From: Sclerotinia nivalis
Taxonomy: Eukaryota > Ascomycota > Leotiomycetes > Helotiales > Sclerotiniaceae
Assembly (NCBI GenBank): GCA_029531795.1
Contig: JAPEIS010000010.1
Location: forward strand, 558,001 to 622,000
DNA length: 64,000 nt
Direction: 5' to 3'
How positions within the stretch are numbered: position 1 is the stretch's first letter; every line of letters starts with the position of its first letter. A program made the translations under genes and the position numbers. The notes beneath the pieces were generated by a model, which saw nothing but the letters and a program-made list of their open reading frames with translations, ran no database searches and was not told where the DNA came from. This document shows, piece by piece, positions 23,472 to 35,953 of this stretch.

Positions 23472-23562
23472 GTCGCTTGGCCTTCCCCTCCTGTATCAAT
23501 TTCTTCTTCTTCTTTTCCTATCTCCTCCCCGTCAATATTGATCCATTTCCTCAACCACAAAA

Positions 23563-25522
23563 ATGGAGAAGGAACACTATAACGTCGACGAGTCGCCTGA
23601 CTATAACGGAAACAATGCCCGCGCTCAATATGTCGATCCTGCTACCGGCCACGCAACCAAGGCTGCTGGTTTGCAAGAAGCTGGTGAGATTTATGGAAAT
23701 ATCGAAACTGCTGAGGAATATGGTTACGTTTCTCGAGGGTAAGGCTTATAATGACCTAAATAACTCATCGTCAACGAAAGCTAACAGTAACTTGACTTGT
23801 AGATTGAAATCGAGACATATTCAATTTATTGCGCTCGGTGGTACCATCGGTACTGGTCTCTTCTTGGGTATTGGAAGTGCTCTAACACAAGCCGGTCCTC
23901 TCTCGATTCTCTTGGGTTACAGTTTTACCGGTGTTGCCATCTTTGCTATGATGCAGTGTCTGGGTGAGATGGCTACATGGTTACCTTTGCCTGGAGCTAT
24001 CCCACAATTTTGTGCTCGTTATGCTGATGATGCGCTCGGATTTGCTGTCGGATGGAATGTAAGTTGTGTCACTCTCACTATTTCGTCGTAGAAACCTGCG
24101 ACAGGCTCTTGAGGATAATGCAGTCTATTATCATTCACCCGATGTCTGATGTCATGAGCTCATACTGATTATGGTGGTCGAATAGAACTGGTATTCTGCT
24201 GCAATCACCCTATGTGCCGAAATCTCAGCTGCTTCTGTCGTTATCCAATACTGGCCCGGATCAGTGCATATCAATGTCGCCGCCTGGATCAGTATAATTA
24301 TCGTTCTCGTCATCTGCCTCAACATCTTCGCGGTTTCAATATATGGAGAGGCCGAGTTTTTGTTTGCCAGTGTCAAAATTATTACAATCGTGGGACTTTT
24401 GATTATGGCGTTCATTGTAGATCTCGGGGGAAATCCTAAGCATGATCGTTTGGGATTCCGTTACTGGAAGCACGGACAAGCAATGAAGGAATATGACTCT
24501 ACTGGAAACACAGGTCGATTCCTTGGTCTCTTCTCAACTCTTGTCAATGCTTCCTTCTCGTATGGTGGTGTTGAATTGGTTGCTGTAGCCGCCGGTGAAG
24601 CTGAGAATCCACGTAAGAACATCCCAAAGGCAGTTCGCAGAGTTTTCTGGCGTATCTTGTTCTTCTATGTCCTTGGCTCATTGGCAATTGGTGTTCTCGT
24701 TTCCTCCAGCGATAAACATTTGCTCAAGGCTCAAGAAGAAGGTGCTGCTGGTGCTGCTCGATCCCCATGGGTTATTGGTATTCAAAATGCCGGTATTCCA
24801 GTTTTGCCATCAATCATCAACGCAGTCATCTTAACCTCCGCAACTTCTTCCGCTAATGCCTTCTTGTATACCGGATCTCGTTACTTGTTCGCTCTCGCTC
24901 AAAACAAACAAGCTCCAAAGTTTCTTCTCCGATGCAGTAAGGCAGGTGTTCCATACTGGGCTGTCCTTTGCACAGCATCAATATCTCTCATCACATATTT
25001 GTCAGTTGGTTCGGGTGGTGCATCGGCCGCCTTCGCATGGTTCCAAAATTTGACCACCATTGCATCCCTTTTCACATGGTGCTCCATTTGCGTTGCCTAC
25101 ATTCAATTCTATAAAGCTTTGGCAGCTCAAGGTGTCGATAGAAACACTCTCGTCTTCAAAAGTAAATTCCAACCATATACCGCTTACATCTCATTGGGTT
25201 TCTTCATCGTCATCATTCTCTTCAATGGATTTGATGTCTTTGTTGGCCAGAACCACTCTCACTGGAATATTACCAGTAAGTACATGCTCTGAATCTTTTG
25301 AGAATAAACCTAACTTTTATAGATTTCCTCACCGCATACATCGGAATTCCAATCTTCTTCGTGCTTTACGGCTTCTGGAAGATCCTCAAACGCACAAAAT
25401 GGGTCTCACCAGCTGATGCCGATATCTACACTGGCAAGGCCGCACTTGATGCAGAGGATGGACAATGGCCAGATTTGACACCAAGAAATGTTTGGGAGAG
25501 GATTTGGTTCTGGATTGCGTAG
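23563..25522 (+). CDS. Amino-acid permease, AAP/APC family (Dip5-like)
   Basis: Four exons, 23563-23738, 23803-24058, 24186-25275 and 25323-25522, encode 573 residues. All introns have GTAAG donors, and the joins restore family sequence (YGYVSRG-LKSRHIQFIALGGTIGTGLFLG; GWN-NWYSAAITLCAEISAA; HWNIT-NFLTAYIGIP). The hydrophilic N-terminus of about 70 residues precedes an expected 12 membrane helices. GGTIGTGLFLG, the PGAIPQFCARY segment and ENPRKNIPKAVRRVFWR are hallmarks of fungal amino-acid permeases of the APC superfamily, which import amino acids with protons across the plasma membrane. The wording is closest to dicarboxylic amino-acid permeases such as Dip5, but proline or general permeases cannot be excluded. 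It ends in WFWIA, a C-terminus common in this family. Confidence 0.93.
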
Positions 25523-27264
25523 ATGAGCGCGCGTGGATAATTTTGCTTTACACTTTGTGTATTTTGTATGATGGATTGAATACCCAACTAGGCTCAGATC
25601 TCATCTGTTGCGTTTTAACTGCATACCCTAAGATATCCCGGTAATGAAGGAAGACTTTTAGATTTGATTCCTTTCTGTCTTTGATCTATGATGATGATTT
25701 GTGGATGTCCTATAATTGATGAAATTAATGTTGGGAATGTTTTATACCCTGGTATTCGTGTTGTGAGCCTCCTTGCTCCTTTTTATCGCCATTAATAACT
25801 CTCTTTCTGTCCTTTAACTGCACTGCTGAAGAATTTTGCCATCAATAAATCAAAGAAAATGTCGAGATCGTTACTCCTTTTGTGAAAGGATTGGAATGGG
25901 ATAAGGGAAAGAACCGAAACCTCTAAACGACCCAAAATTCAACATCAAGAATTGATATATTTCCCATCCCCCAAAAGCATAATTAAAACTTCGACCCATC
26001 CATTTTGAAAGATAACTTACTGTACGAATAATCTGCAGCATACTTCGTATATGAATCAATTCCCAAAATGCGCATTGGTATGCAAATGGTGACCCAATCG
26101 CAAGTATTGGTTCCTCCACAGACTTTTCCTTTCTCTCTCTCCTCCATTCCAATTTAAACCAATCCAATGAATTGAATGAGTAAAAGACAAATCAACAATC
26201 CCCCCAATAAACACAATACGACAAAAACCGAAAATGCAAAAACCCATTTCAAAGAGAGAGAAAAAAGAGAAAAAAAAGAAAGAAATTGAAAAGAAAATGA
26301 CTCTGACTATGACTCTTCTCCAAATCGAATCGCGAATTCCTTCTTAGTCATAGTTCAATATAGTGGGGCTTTACCCGGGGCAAGCGGGCAGATTGATGAT
26401 TGATGATCAAATCTCCAATTTTTCCTATGAGATGTGGATTTCTTGATGTCATAGTCATATTTACTTATATCTACTAGGTAGGTAGTTATACGTACCTACT
26501 AGTTCGACTTTCTTTCATCAGGGTAACCTTATAAAATAGGATTGTGAAGATGTTATAAGTTTACTTTACAGACTGTAGATCTGGAGGTTGTAATAAGGTT
26601 TTACATAGGGGGTCCCGGTAGTAATATCCGTAGGGTATAATGTTAGAGTAATATAATCCGATGTGCTGGATTTTAGTGCAGATCAGAGGAGAGAACAGTA
26701 AAAGATCTGCATATACTGATTTCTTGGATTTCGTTGCCGAATCTGGTTCATTCTTATCTCTTTCATATATGGGAAGGTTAGTGTGGTAAATGTGGATGGT
26801 TGCTGGTCATGAATGTCTAGTCGATGTAATGAATCACATTCATATCACATCATATCACCATATCATCTCATGCCAGAAATCAGATCCCGTAAAGAAACCA
26901 GATCATAAAAATCAACGCATAGTATTCCTACTATCGACCACCTAGCTTCCAAGCAATCTAGTAAGTAGGCAACTAGTAAACCATCCATTCTCCATCCTAA
27001 TAGATACCAATAAGCATCAATATTAGAGAAGAATTTTGAACCCGCCAATGCATAAACCCCTAAAAATCAAAACCTATCCATCCATCCAGAAGTCCAAAAT
27101 AAACGCACCATTAAAAAAAGGGGTAATCATTAAGAGCAAATCGACCAATTCGATCCACCAAATCCAGTAAACCACACCCAAAACTCACAACTATTCTCAT
27201 CTAAAATGCCCATGCCTATTTTCAATTCATCCCACCCAAAATGCCAACAAAGCCACCACGAAAT
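25523..27264. other. Convergent 3' intergenic region between permease and calpain genes
   Basis: This 1.7 kb stretch lies between the ends of the permease (+) and the calpain gene (-). It is AT-rich with purine-rich patches near 26240-26300. No coding region or element is supported. Confidence 0.5.
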
Positions 27265-30200
27265 CTAAACAATGACAACCGAAGAACTCTCACTATACTT
27301 ACCCTTCCCTTCACCCTCCTCTTCAATCGGGTCCGTCTTCTCCTCAACCGGACTATCCACCACACTTTCAACCGCCTTATCCGCCGCATCCGCCGCCGAA
27401 TCATCCACATCCAACTTCTTCTCCCCAACTTCCATGGGATCCTCTTCCTCTTCCTCGTCACTACTAATCTCCTCACCCATAATATCTCTCTTCTTCTTCT
27501 TCTTCTGCGGTTCCTCCCACTTCCTCTCCCTCTTAACCGTAACCGTCACCGCACTCTCCTTACTATAAACCCTGAGTCCGACAACCAAAACCGCATTCCA
27601 TGGATCCTTCTCAAATTCATCTTCTTCTTCGGAATTATTGGACGATGGAGGTGAAATTGCATTGGTTTCGGCCTCGATTATATCGTCGAGGACTCCAACA
27701 GTGATGTCAGATATGTCAGAACATATGGATTCGAGATCGGAGTCGTCTGAGTCGTCCGAGTCGTCGATAGGAGCTTTAGGAGGATCTGTGACTGTGGTTA
27801 ATGTGGAGGTAGATGCGGATGGATTGGTGGCTGTAACTAATTTGACATCGACGTTTATGGCCTTGAGTTGAATGACTTTGTCTTCTTTTGATTTGGCCCC
27901 AGTTTCTGTATTGGCCGGTCCACCGATATTCGTGGTGTTTCCAAGCCCCTCCGATGTAGCTACAGGGCGTATCGCTGGTTTCTCAGTCTCTGATGCTTTA
28001 TCAGGTAATGCGCCGTCGGATTTTGTCTTTCCATCATCTTTGGTTTCAACCTCAGTGGATTTAACTTCCACAATCTTCACTTCAGCCTTCGGGTCCTTAT
28101 CACCGGCTTCTTTCGCAGTTTGTTCCGCAACCACCTTAGCAACATCTTCAGCTGTCTTTTTGGCTTCTTTTTCAGCTGCTTTCTGAGCTGCCTTCCTGGC
28201 TTTCTTAGTTTTAGCCTTAGCCATACGTTTGATTTTCTTCGTTTGAACTTTGCGTTTCTCCTTGTTGTCATTATGAACCCTCTTCTTCTTTTCCTTCATC
28301 AATCTCTCTTTGACTTCTTTCCTCACCTTATTCTTTCTCTTCTCCTCGCCTTCTTTTCTAGCCTTCTTCTCTTCGGGGGTCTCTTTGACAATTCCCTTAG
28401 CATGGGCTAAATCGTAAGAAAGACCGATGCGGGAAAGCTTGTCACGACGTTTTTTGGCGTTATTACGGACAACATATTCTACTGGTAAGGAGCTGGGGTC
28501 TTTGAAAGCTTTAACTTTCATCAAGACATCGTAACCGCCAGCTGGGAGTTCAAGTTCAGCGGTAACAGAGCGACGCATCCAATAATTACCATGACTTCGA
28601 ACAATGTAATCTTCTTCACCAGCCTGGTGTATACGGAAAGACAATTCAAAACGATATTGTCCTTCGAGTCCACAGAAGTAACGGCTGTCGAGTTGAGAGA
28701 GAACGATCATAACAGGCGCTGCATTGTCGAGAGTGAAAGAAAATTTGGTGTCATGGTAATTGACAGTCCATGGAACTTCCATAGAGGCCCATGATTGCGT
28801 AACCTTCCATTCTTCAGTAAAAAGTCTTGTGCGATCGAAGGTTTGAAACTTTTTGAGAAGATCATCATAGGACATCCAGAATGAACCATCATCTCCGAAG
28901 CGATGCTCAAGTTTCTTCATCCATTCTGGTGTCCACTCTTTGCTTCCATCGCCTATCACGAGTTAGAACTATAGAATATGTACGAGTGAGAAGTGTGACT
29001 TACTCCATGCTCCCTTCCATTCACCCTCGCCCCACGGATTTCTCAGCAAGACAAGTCGTTGCCCATCCATCTCCACAGCTCGTAGAACTGAATATGCGTG
29101 ACCCTCATAAATACCTTTTCTATAACCACGACCCCAGAAAATACCGGCAGCACAACCGAATAGGAAATCTTTATTGACCTTCAACAATTCTTCTTTCCAG
29201 AAGTATTCCTTGTCGAGAATATCGGTACTGAAGATTTCGGTTGTAACACCACCCGTAAGATCCTCAAGCCCTTCACCCGTAAAACCCCCTTCAATGGCGG
29301 CATAATCCTGTGATTTGTTAGTGAATGATTTTCCCTTAATTCTTGTCGGATAAACTTACCCCATGAGCTTTTGCATATGCCTTCTCTAGCAAAGGCAACC
29401 AAGTCTCATTTGGATCTTCGCACTGCGCAAAGTACAATGCACCAGAATTACTCTGATAAATCTTGCGGTAATCTTCTTCGGAATTGATACGCTGGCGATC
29501 TTCGATGAGATTACGTTCAATCCAACTCTCATCGTAATCAGGCTTCGTCAAATAAAGCTTATCATCAATGATTTCAGATCTCCACTCCCCATCTCGATGG
29601 AATACGAATCCATAAACACCAATCTGCTCATCTCTGGCAACACAAACTTTTTCAATCAAGCCTGGTTTATTTCCTAGTGTGCAAAGAGCTGCCATAAACC
29701 AACAATCACCATCGCGCCCTTGTCTGATATCATTTGCGGTGGCTCCGCTGACATAAAATTGAGGATTGTCGAATATATCACCTACTCTTTTGACGGACCC
29801 AGGACTGAATGTTGGTATTAATTTCTCACTCGTATTCCCGAGCATCTGCAGACAATCTCCTTTTCCCCACTTCAAATCGAACTCAATATCGAAGTGAGGA
29901 TCGCGATATTTTTGGTTTACTCGACGACATTCTTTGACGATTTTCGCAACTTTTGCTTTGCATAGTGCTGCCGCTTCTTCATATGATGCAACGGCATTCT
30001 TGCCTCTTGTGACAGGCTTGGATGCCTTCTGGCCAGCTTTTGTTGTGTATAAGTTCTTGGGTAGGACAGTGGAAGCTAGGTTTCAGACATAAATCAGTAT
30101 TTGTGTTATAGTTTCAGAAGTAGATTGTTCATAGCATACCTTTTCCTGGTGTCTTGCTCTTAAATTTGGCCCAGAATTCATCTATGGCATCTTGAGGGGA

Positions 30201-30398
30201 GATATGCTTGGTCTTCTTAATATCCGCTGCTGGAACAAACACAATATTTCCTCCAGGTCCTTGTTTCTTAACCTTTTGAAACTCGTCGTCAGAGGAATCG
30301 TCGCTGCTAGAGTCGCAGGAAGGAGGAGAAGAAGGGGTAGCCACCTTGTTGAACCTCTTGCTGAACTTGCCGAGGCCTGGAGATGGTGGTACGACCAT
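27265..30398 (-). CDS. Calpain-type cysteine protease with Lys/acidic tail
   Basis: Four exons read 30398-30140, 30075-29360, 29307-29004 and 28952-27265 on the minus strand, giving 988 residues. All joins keep frame with GT..AG introns. The catalytic triad of the C2 peptidase family is intact: Cys211 in GRDGDCWFMAAL, His395 in YEGHAYSVLRA and Asn415 in LRNPWGEGEWKGAWS. The N-terminus has a Ser/Asp-rich patch. After the protease core comes a calpain-III/C2-like beta domain (about 430-580), then a very Lys/Ala-rich segment (about 600-700) and a long acidic Ser/Asp/Glu tail with KKKKKRD. Calpains are calcium-regulated intracellular proteases that process proteins in a limited way. This is not the PalB/Rim13 type, since no MIT domain is seen. 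The gene is divergent from the agmatinase gene, 865 bases away. The substrate is unknown. Confidence 0.92.
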
Positions 30399-31028
30399 AT
30401 TTAAGTTCCCAGTACCAGGTACTTACCAAATGCACGCTCTGTGTAATCAATGCGCTCGTTTGATGAAATGTACAGTAAATAGTCAAACGAGAACGATTTA
30501 CAAAGAACAGCTAAGAGAAGAGATGGATAGAAATGAGAAATCAAAGTGCATGAAGGCGTAACTTCTTTATATCATACTGTACAACTTCAGCATCCCACCT
30601 GGGGTTGAACCGTACAACAGCTGGTTGGTGCTTACCTTCCATGGTCAGCGGCTGAGGATTCATTTGGTCTCGCCGCGCGACAATGACTGATCGAGTATAC
30701 ACCTAGACCAGTAATACCAATCATCTCTGAATGCATACGCATGATTTATCACTGGCCGTACAATCATTCTGATATGATAACCAATCTGCGTACGGTGGCT
30801 GCTGTCGCCGCTCGTCTGATGTTGAGCAAAAGGCAGGATTTCTTAGCCGCATAACTAACCGTTGTAAGCTCAAAGCCTCATTGCCTCACCGAGTATACGG
30901 TGACCCAGAAAAATCCCAGATCTGTGGATAAATAGAGGTCGCGGCCTAGATATTGTCACAATGGATGACTCTTATGGCAAAATACAAAAGGAGGATATAC
31001 TTTTTTAATATCAGATGAACGGGTCGAC

Positions 31029-31038
31029 GATAAGATAA
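31029..31038 (+). promoter_or_regulatory. Paired GATA sites upstream of agmatinase
   Basis: GATAAGATAA contains two overlapping-phase GATA motifs 225 bases upstream of the agmatinase ATG; another GATAA lies at 31190-31194. In filamentous ascomycetes GATA factors such as AreA bind HGATAR sites to switch on nitrogen-scavenging genes, which would suit an agmatine-degrading enzyme. Regulation is inferred; GATA motifs are common in AT-rich DNA. Confidence 0.35.
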
Positions 31039-31177
31039 AACCGAGTAGTAAAATGGTGGGGTTGGATGTGGGGGTCGCATGGACTTTCCGAATCTAGACT
31101 AACCCCAACTTTTGGTTGCTCAAGTATCAAGAAATCATGATTCTTCCAAGATTTAGCTCATGGCTCTTATCATATGA

Positions 31178-31187
31178 GTATATAAAT
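31178..31187 (+). promoter_or_regulatory. TATA box of the agmatinase gene
   Basis: GTATATAAAT lies about 77 bases upstream of the ATG at 31264, a good position for a core promoter. Confidence 0.5.
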
Positions 31188-31263
31188 GTCGATAACCTAT
31201 CTAGGTACAAATCCTCAAAATAAAGGGGCTTCATTAATCTCAAGTGAAAGTTAAGTTGTCACA

Positions 31264-32665
31264 ATGGTTCACTCTATCATCCCATTTTTGACATTTCTAC
31301 CCGCTGCAATTGCCGCAATTGCTCCTTCAGGGCCATACCAGCGACCATTGAAGCATCCCAAGAACCAACATCAAAATTTCATTGCCTCTTCTATTTTTGG
31401 CCCTTACCAACATGAAGTGTTTGGATTTGAAGAACCCGTTGCACTAAAGCCCACATTTGAATGGCGAACCTTTACGGAAGACCAGGATGATGTGATATCC
31501 AACTCAGGTGGGACATTTGCCCATCTACCTGCTGTTGACTGTTTTGATTCCGGGAGCGATGGAACATTCGATGTGGCAATTATAGGCCATCCATTTGACC
31601 TTGGGGTCACATATCGGCCTGGAGCAAGATTCGGTCCCAATGCAGCACGGCAAGGGGCTAGAAGGATGTCGCCGAATTTTGGGTGGAGGCAAGTTTGGCC
31701 TTTTGAATAGGCTATCAGGACTCGAATTCTGACTATCAATAGTATTGATAATGGCGTGAATCCTTTCCGTAACTGGGCTACTGTCGTTGATTGTGGGGAC
31801 ATTTTGAATACGCCTTTTGATAAGCATCTTGCTTTGAAACAACTCGAGAATGGTATGAGTTCTCTCAATTCGCGCAGTCCAAAGAATGATACCGAAGGAA
31901 AAGCTATTCGTGCCATCAGCATAGGTGGTGATCATACCATCAGTAAGTCTATCTGATTGCTATTGTCTTGAAAGCCCTCGAATATTGAATTGTTTTCAGC
32001 ATTGCCTATCCTCCGAGCCCTTCACTCAACATGGGGACGTGTTGCTGTTTTACATTTTGACTCCCATCTTGATACATGGGATCCTGTGAAACTTGGGGGA
32101 GGATTATCAAAGTACACTGATGTAAACCATGGAACAATGTTACACATCGCACATGAAGAAGGACTTTTGTCCAATCATAGCAATATGCATTTAGGAACAC
32201 GATGTCCGCTCATGGATCAACATTTTGACCTAGACAACGATCTCAGGTGCGGCTTCAAATATATTCGAGCAAAAGAGCTTGATAAACTTGGTATCGAAGA
32301 GGTGGTTCGAAGGATTGTTGATACCGTTGGCGATGAGTATGTTTACTTAAGTGTGGATATCGATGTATTGGATCCAGCCTTTGCACCTGCGACTGGAACA
32401 ATCGAACCTGGTGGATGGACAACAAGAGAGGTATTTTTTCAGTCCTCACAGTTTCCTCACCTCACAATGGCTAATATTGTATCCACAGCTGTTACAAATC
32501 ATAGGCGGATTATCAAAAGCAGGTTTGAAGATCGTAGGGTCAGATATCGTGGAATTTACGCCAGTGTATGATAATTCGGCTGAAACTACTGGTATTGTGG
32601 TTGGAGAGATCATTTATGAAATTCTTCAATGGATGGTACATGTCCCAGTCACATCTAGGAAGTGA
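31264..32665 (+). CDS. Secreted agmatinase (ureohydrolase family), with a GC-AG intron
   Basis: Four exons, 31264-31688, 31743-31942, 32000-32430 and 32489-32665, encode 410 residues. Agmatinases hydrolyse agmatine to putrescine and urea with two manganese ions. Metal ligands fit the family: His206 (GGDHTI), Asp229/His231/Asp233 (FDSHLDTWD) and Asp328/Asp330 (SVDIDVLDP). The start (MVHSIIPFLTFLPAAIAAIA) is a clear signal peptide, so the enzyme should enter the secretory path and may be extracellular or in the wall. The first intron begins with GC rather than GT (AG|GCAAGT), has a CTGAC branch site and ends TAG. Splicing joins FGW-S-IDNGVNPFRNWATVVDCGDI in frame, as in relatives. DSH replaces the usual DAH. 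Guanidinobutyrase or another ureohydrolase activity is possible. Confidence 0.9.
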
Positions 32666-33137
32666 TTATAATTAAGAGCTTACGAGCTTGGCGGCAGTTG
32701 GACATTTATTAGGAGATGAGAATTAAAAAAATATAGCTTAAACTATGATATCCATCATGAAGTGGCAGAATCTGAAGTAGATGTTGAGTTTCTGTACGAT
32801 CTCCTCTAAACAAGCAGATGAATTGAAAGCAGGTTGTGAGATGAGATGAGAATTAATAAAGCTTAAATTGCACTAGCTTTGTTTAAGCTTAGTAATATTG
32901 ACAACTGACGACATTACTGGTAAAGAGCTCAAGGTTCTCTTTCGTCCAATAATATGCTCTCAATTACCATGCAGTATAGGTAACTTCTCCAATTCAATCG
33001 GTAATCCAACCCCTCATCATACCACATTTCCCCGCCAATACCTCACCTACAATACAAATTGATACTCCACATCCTTCACTTCCACTTTCTTTTGCATTTT
33101 CTCACCAAGCGCATTTATATCCTTTTCTCCTCCTTTC
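32666..33137. other. Short intergenic region before the AIF-like gene
   Basis: Nothing coding is seen. The 3' half is CT/CA-rich on the plus strand (about 32990-33130), consistent with the promoter and leader of the next gene. Confidence 0.5.
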
Positions 33138-35089
33138 ATGTACTCTCTCAAATCCGTTGTCCCAAGAACCCTGAGACATTTTACAATTAATCGACAAGCT
33201 TCGGTTCCCCGCATCCCCAACCTTACAAATCATTTTACAACTACACGAATCACAATGGAACATCAATACAAGCTCAAGGATCTCAGTAACTTGGATTTGA
33301 AGCCAGGAGAGAAGAAAGAAGTTGAAGTTGAGGGAATTGAAGGAGGAAAAGTGTTGTTGTGTAATGTCGGTGGAAAGGTTACAGCTTTAGGTCATAAATG
33401 TACACATTATGGCGCTCCGTTGGTTAAGGGTGTTTTGACTGGAGATGGACGTTTAACTTGCCCATGGCACGGAGGTATGCAATTCCGTTACATAAGATGC
33501 AAAGAAGATATGCTAACTTTTCGTTGGCAGCTTGCTTTAACGCCACCAGTGGAGATATCGAAAATGCCCCCGCTCTCGATGCCCTTCCTTCATTTGAGTT
33601 GTCCGAAAAGAATGGTTCGGTATTTGTGACAGGAGATAAAGAGACTATCAAGAGCAGCCGAAGAAAACCAAATATCAGAATTACTGGTGGAGTTTCATCG
33701 GAAAAGGTAGTAATCGTCGGCGGTGGAAGTGGTGCCATTGGTACAGTTGAAGCACTTCGTGAAACTGGTTTCAAGGGATCGGTCACCATGATCAGTAACG
33801 AAGGTTACTTACCAATTGATAGAACAAAATTGTCGAAGGCTCTTATTGATGATGAATCGAAAATTGCTTGGAGGGATGAGGCTTGGTTCAAAGACGGATC
33901 GATCGACGTTCTCTACGATACTGTCAGTGGTATTGACTTTGAGGGAAAAAATGTATTAACAAAGACTGGTGGCTCGTAAGTATATTCCTACTCCATATTT
34001 TTGATACGGCAATCCATGTGGAGTTGTAAATTCTTTGATACCCGTCCAAGATAATCCAATGAATATGCCAGCCCCATATTTCTAACAATACTAACACATT
34101 AATCACCTAGTTACCCCTACACTAAGTTGGTACTTGCGTCTGGTGGAAATCCAAGGAGTTTACCGTTGCCTGGTTTCAAGGAATTGGGTAACATTTTTCT
34201 TCTCCGCAATGTTTACAATGTGAAGAACATCGTTAAGGCTATTGGAGAGAAGAACAAGAAGATTGTCATCATCGGAAGCTCATTTATAGGAATGGAAGTT
34301 GCCAATGCCACAGCCAAAGATAATGATGTTACAGTCGTTGGCATGGAATCCGCACCACTTGAGAGGGTCATGGGGGCAGAAGTTGGCAAGATCTTCCAAA
34401 AGGCTTTGGAAGGAAATGGAGTCAAGTTTTATATGAATGCTGGTGTAGAAAAAGCCGTACAATCAACATCTGATTCCACTAAAGTTGGTGGTATACAATT
34501 AAAGGACGGTACAACTCTTGATGCGGATTTGGTGATCCTAGGAACCGGTATCAGTCCTGCAACCGAATACTTGAAAGACAACAAGTCGATTGAACTTCGA
34601 AAAGATGGTTCATTGACGACAGATGAACACTTCCTTGTTTCGGGTTTGAAGGATGTTTATGCCATTGGCGATATCGCAGCTTACCCATACCATGGACCTG
34701 GTGGTGAAGGAGGCTTAACACGAATTGAGCACTGGAACGTGGCGCAGAATGCAGGACGAGGCGTTGCCACACATATCAACAAGCCCACTGCAAAGCCAAA
34801 ACCATTTATTCCAATTTTCTGGTCAGCTCTCGGCTCACAACTCAGATATTGTGGCAATACTATCAACGGCTGGGATGACCTCGTATTACAGGGAGAGCCG
34901 GACGAAGCAAAGTTTGTGGCTTATTATTGCAAGGGAGAGACCGTCGTTGCTGTTGCTACTATGCAATTTGATCCAATTATGACACAGGCATCAGAATTAA
35001 TGAGAAGAGGGAATATGCCAAGCAAGAGTGAACTGAAGAAGGGTCTTAAGCTTGAAAGCATCAATGTTCCAGCTGAGGTTAAGATGTGA
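33138..35089 (+). CDS. Rieske-domain AIF-like FAD/NAD oxidoreductase
   Basis: Three exons, 33138-33474, 33531-33975 and 34111-35089, encode 586 residues. An N-terminal Rieske [2Fe-2S] domain has ligands Cys88/His90 (HKCTHYGAPL) and Cys108/His111 (CPWHG). The second cluster box is split by the first intron and restored by splicing (CPWHG-ACFNATSGD). The pyridine-nucleotide-disulphide oxidoreductase part follows, with FAD motif VIVGGGSGAIG (173-183) and NAD motif IVIIGSSFIG (312-321), then a conserved GDIAAYP segment near the second FAD contact. This order is that of AIFM3 (AIFL)-type proteins and of ferredoxin reductases of the BphA4 class. The first 40 residues (basic, no acids) look like a mitochondrial signal. 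An internal ATG at 33255 (MEHQYKL) could give a cytosolic form. The electron partner and any death role are unknown. Confidence 0.92.
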
Positions 35090-35953
35090 AAGTCCATGGC
35101 CTAGGCGAACAATGGAAAGGTGGATGGGAGAATGGGAGGTGGGAGGTCAAGGAGTATCGGAAATATGTACGTAGTAATGAGGGAACGAATTCCAATAATG
35201 AAACAGCAGAGCATGAATGAATTATCTTCAAATCGACGCACCTCACAACGTTTTTCAATGTTCCAATCCGTCTTTGAGAATCAAATGATAGTATCTCAAA
35301 CCTAGAATTTGCAAAAGACAATGTTCTTGTGCAATTCATGTCGCTCGATGTATCTAAGCTGAACGACCATTTTTTTGTCAAGTCTCAATGGGGACATTGA
35401 AAAATATTGGGTATATGCATTAATAATGCGGTTAATCGTAAATCGTACCTAAATTTGATTAGCTGTTCGTTTGGAGGAAATTGGTAGGGAAGAGGAGGGC
35501 TCAAGATCTGAATTTCACTTGAACGATGAAGGCAGGAGCTTCAAGGTGTTATGGTGGGAAGTCATTATGTGTAGATATGCTCTACGCGCCTGCTTTTAAT
35601 CATTGGAATATATCAATGCGGAACTTCAAAGTCTGTTATTTTAATTGAAAAGAATAAAAAAAAATGAAGACAGCCCTTCTGCATGCTTCGAGGTACTATA
35701 ATGAGAAGAAGTCTCGATCGGGATTATTGATATTTCAGCTGCGCATGCCAATGTCAACTAATGGCTGGATATGAAGTGATGATGAATGATATATAGTCGA
35801 AAAGTCTTTCCTATACTCGAGTACCTCGTTGTTCTTTCCCAAAAAGAATATGGGCTTCACCTTCTGTTTGCTTTGTCTCGCTTTGTTAATATTTCTCACT
35901 CTGATTTAATTCTTGTCATTTGTGATTCCGTGCATATAAATCTAAACGATACC
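35090..35953. other. Intergenic region upstream of the orphan membrane protein
   Basis: No coding region. ATATATAG at about 35788-35795 may be the TATA box of the next gene; it overlaps an upstream in-frame ATG, which argues against that ATG being the start. Confidence 0.45.

Larger units (their letters stand above)
19548..23562. other. Gene-poor intergenic region upstream of the permease
   Basis: No convincing gene in about 4 kb. It holds several TACCTACC stretches, a CTCTTGC array (22118-22228), an ACCTAG array (22728-22770) and three ATGATAAT units near 20130-20155. The last 150 bases are the permease promoter, with a TATAAA box at 23466-23471. Confidence 0.5.
30399..31263. other. Divergent promoter region, calpain (-) and agmatinase (+)
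   Basis: No coding region. It holds a TATA-like box and GATA motifs near the agmatinase start, listed separately. The calpain-proximal part is unremarkable. Confidence 0.5.

Noticed and set aside
35786..35953. Upstream ATG as start of the orphan membrane protein
   Set aside because: It overlaps a TATA-like sequence, and the ATG at 35954 begins a signal-peptide-like segment.
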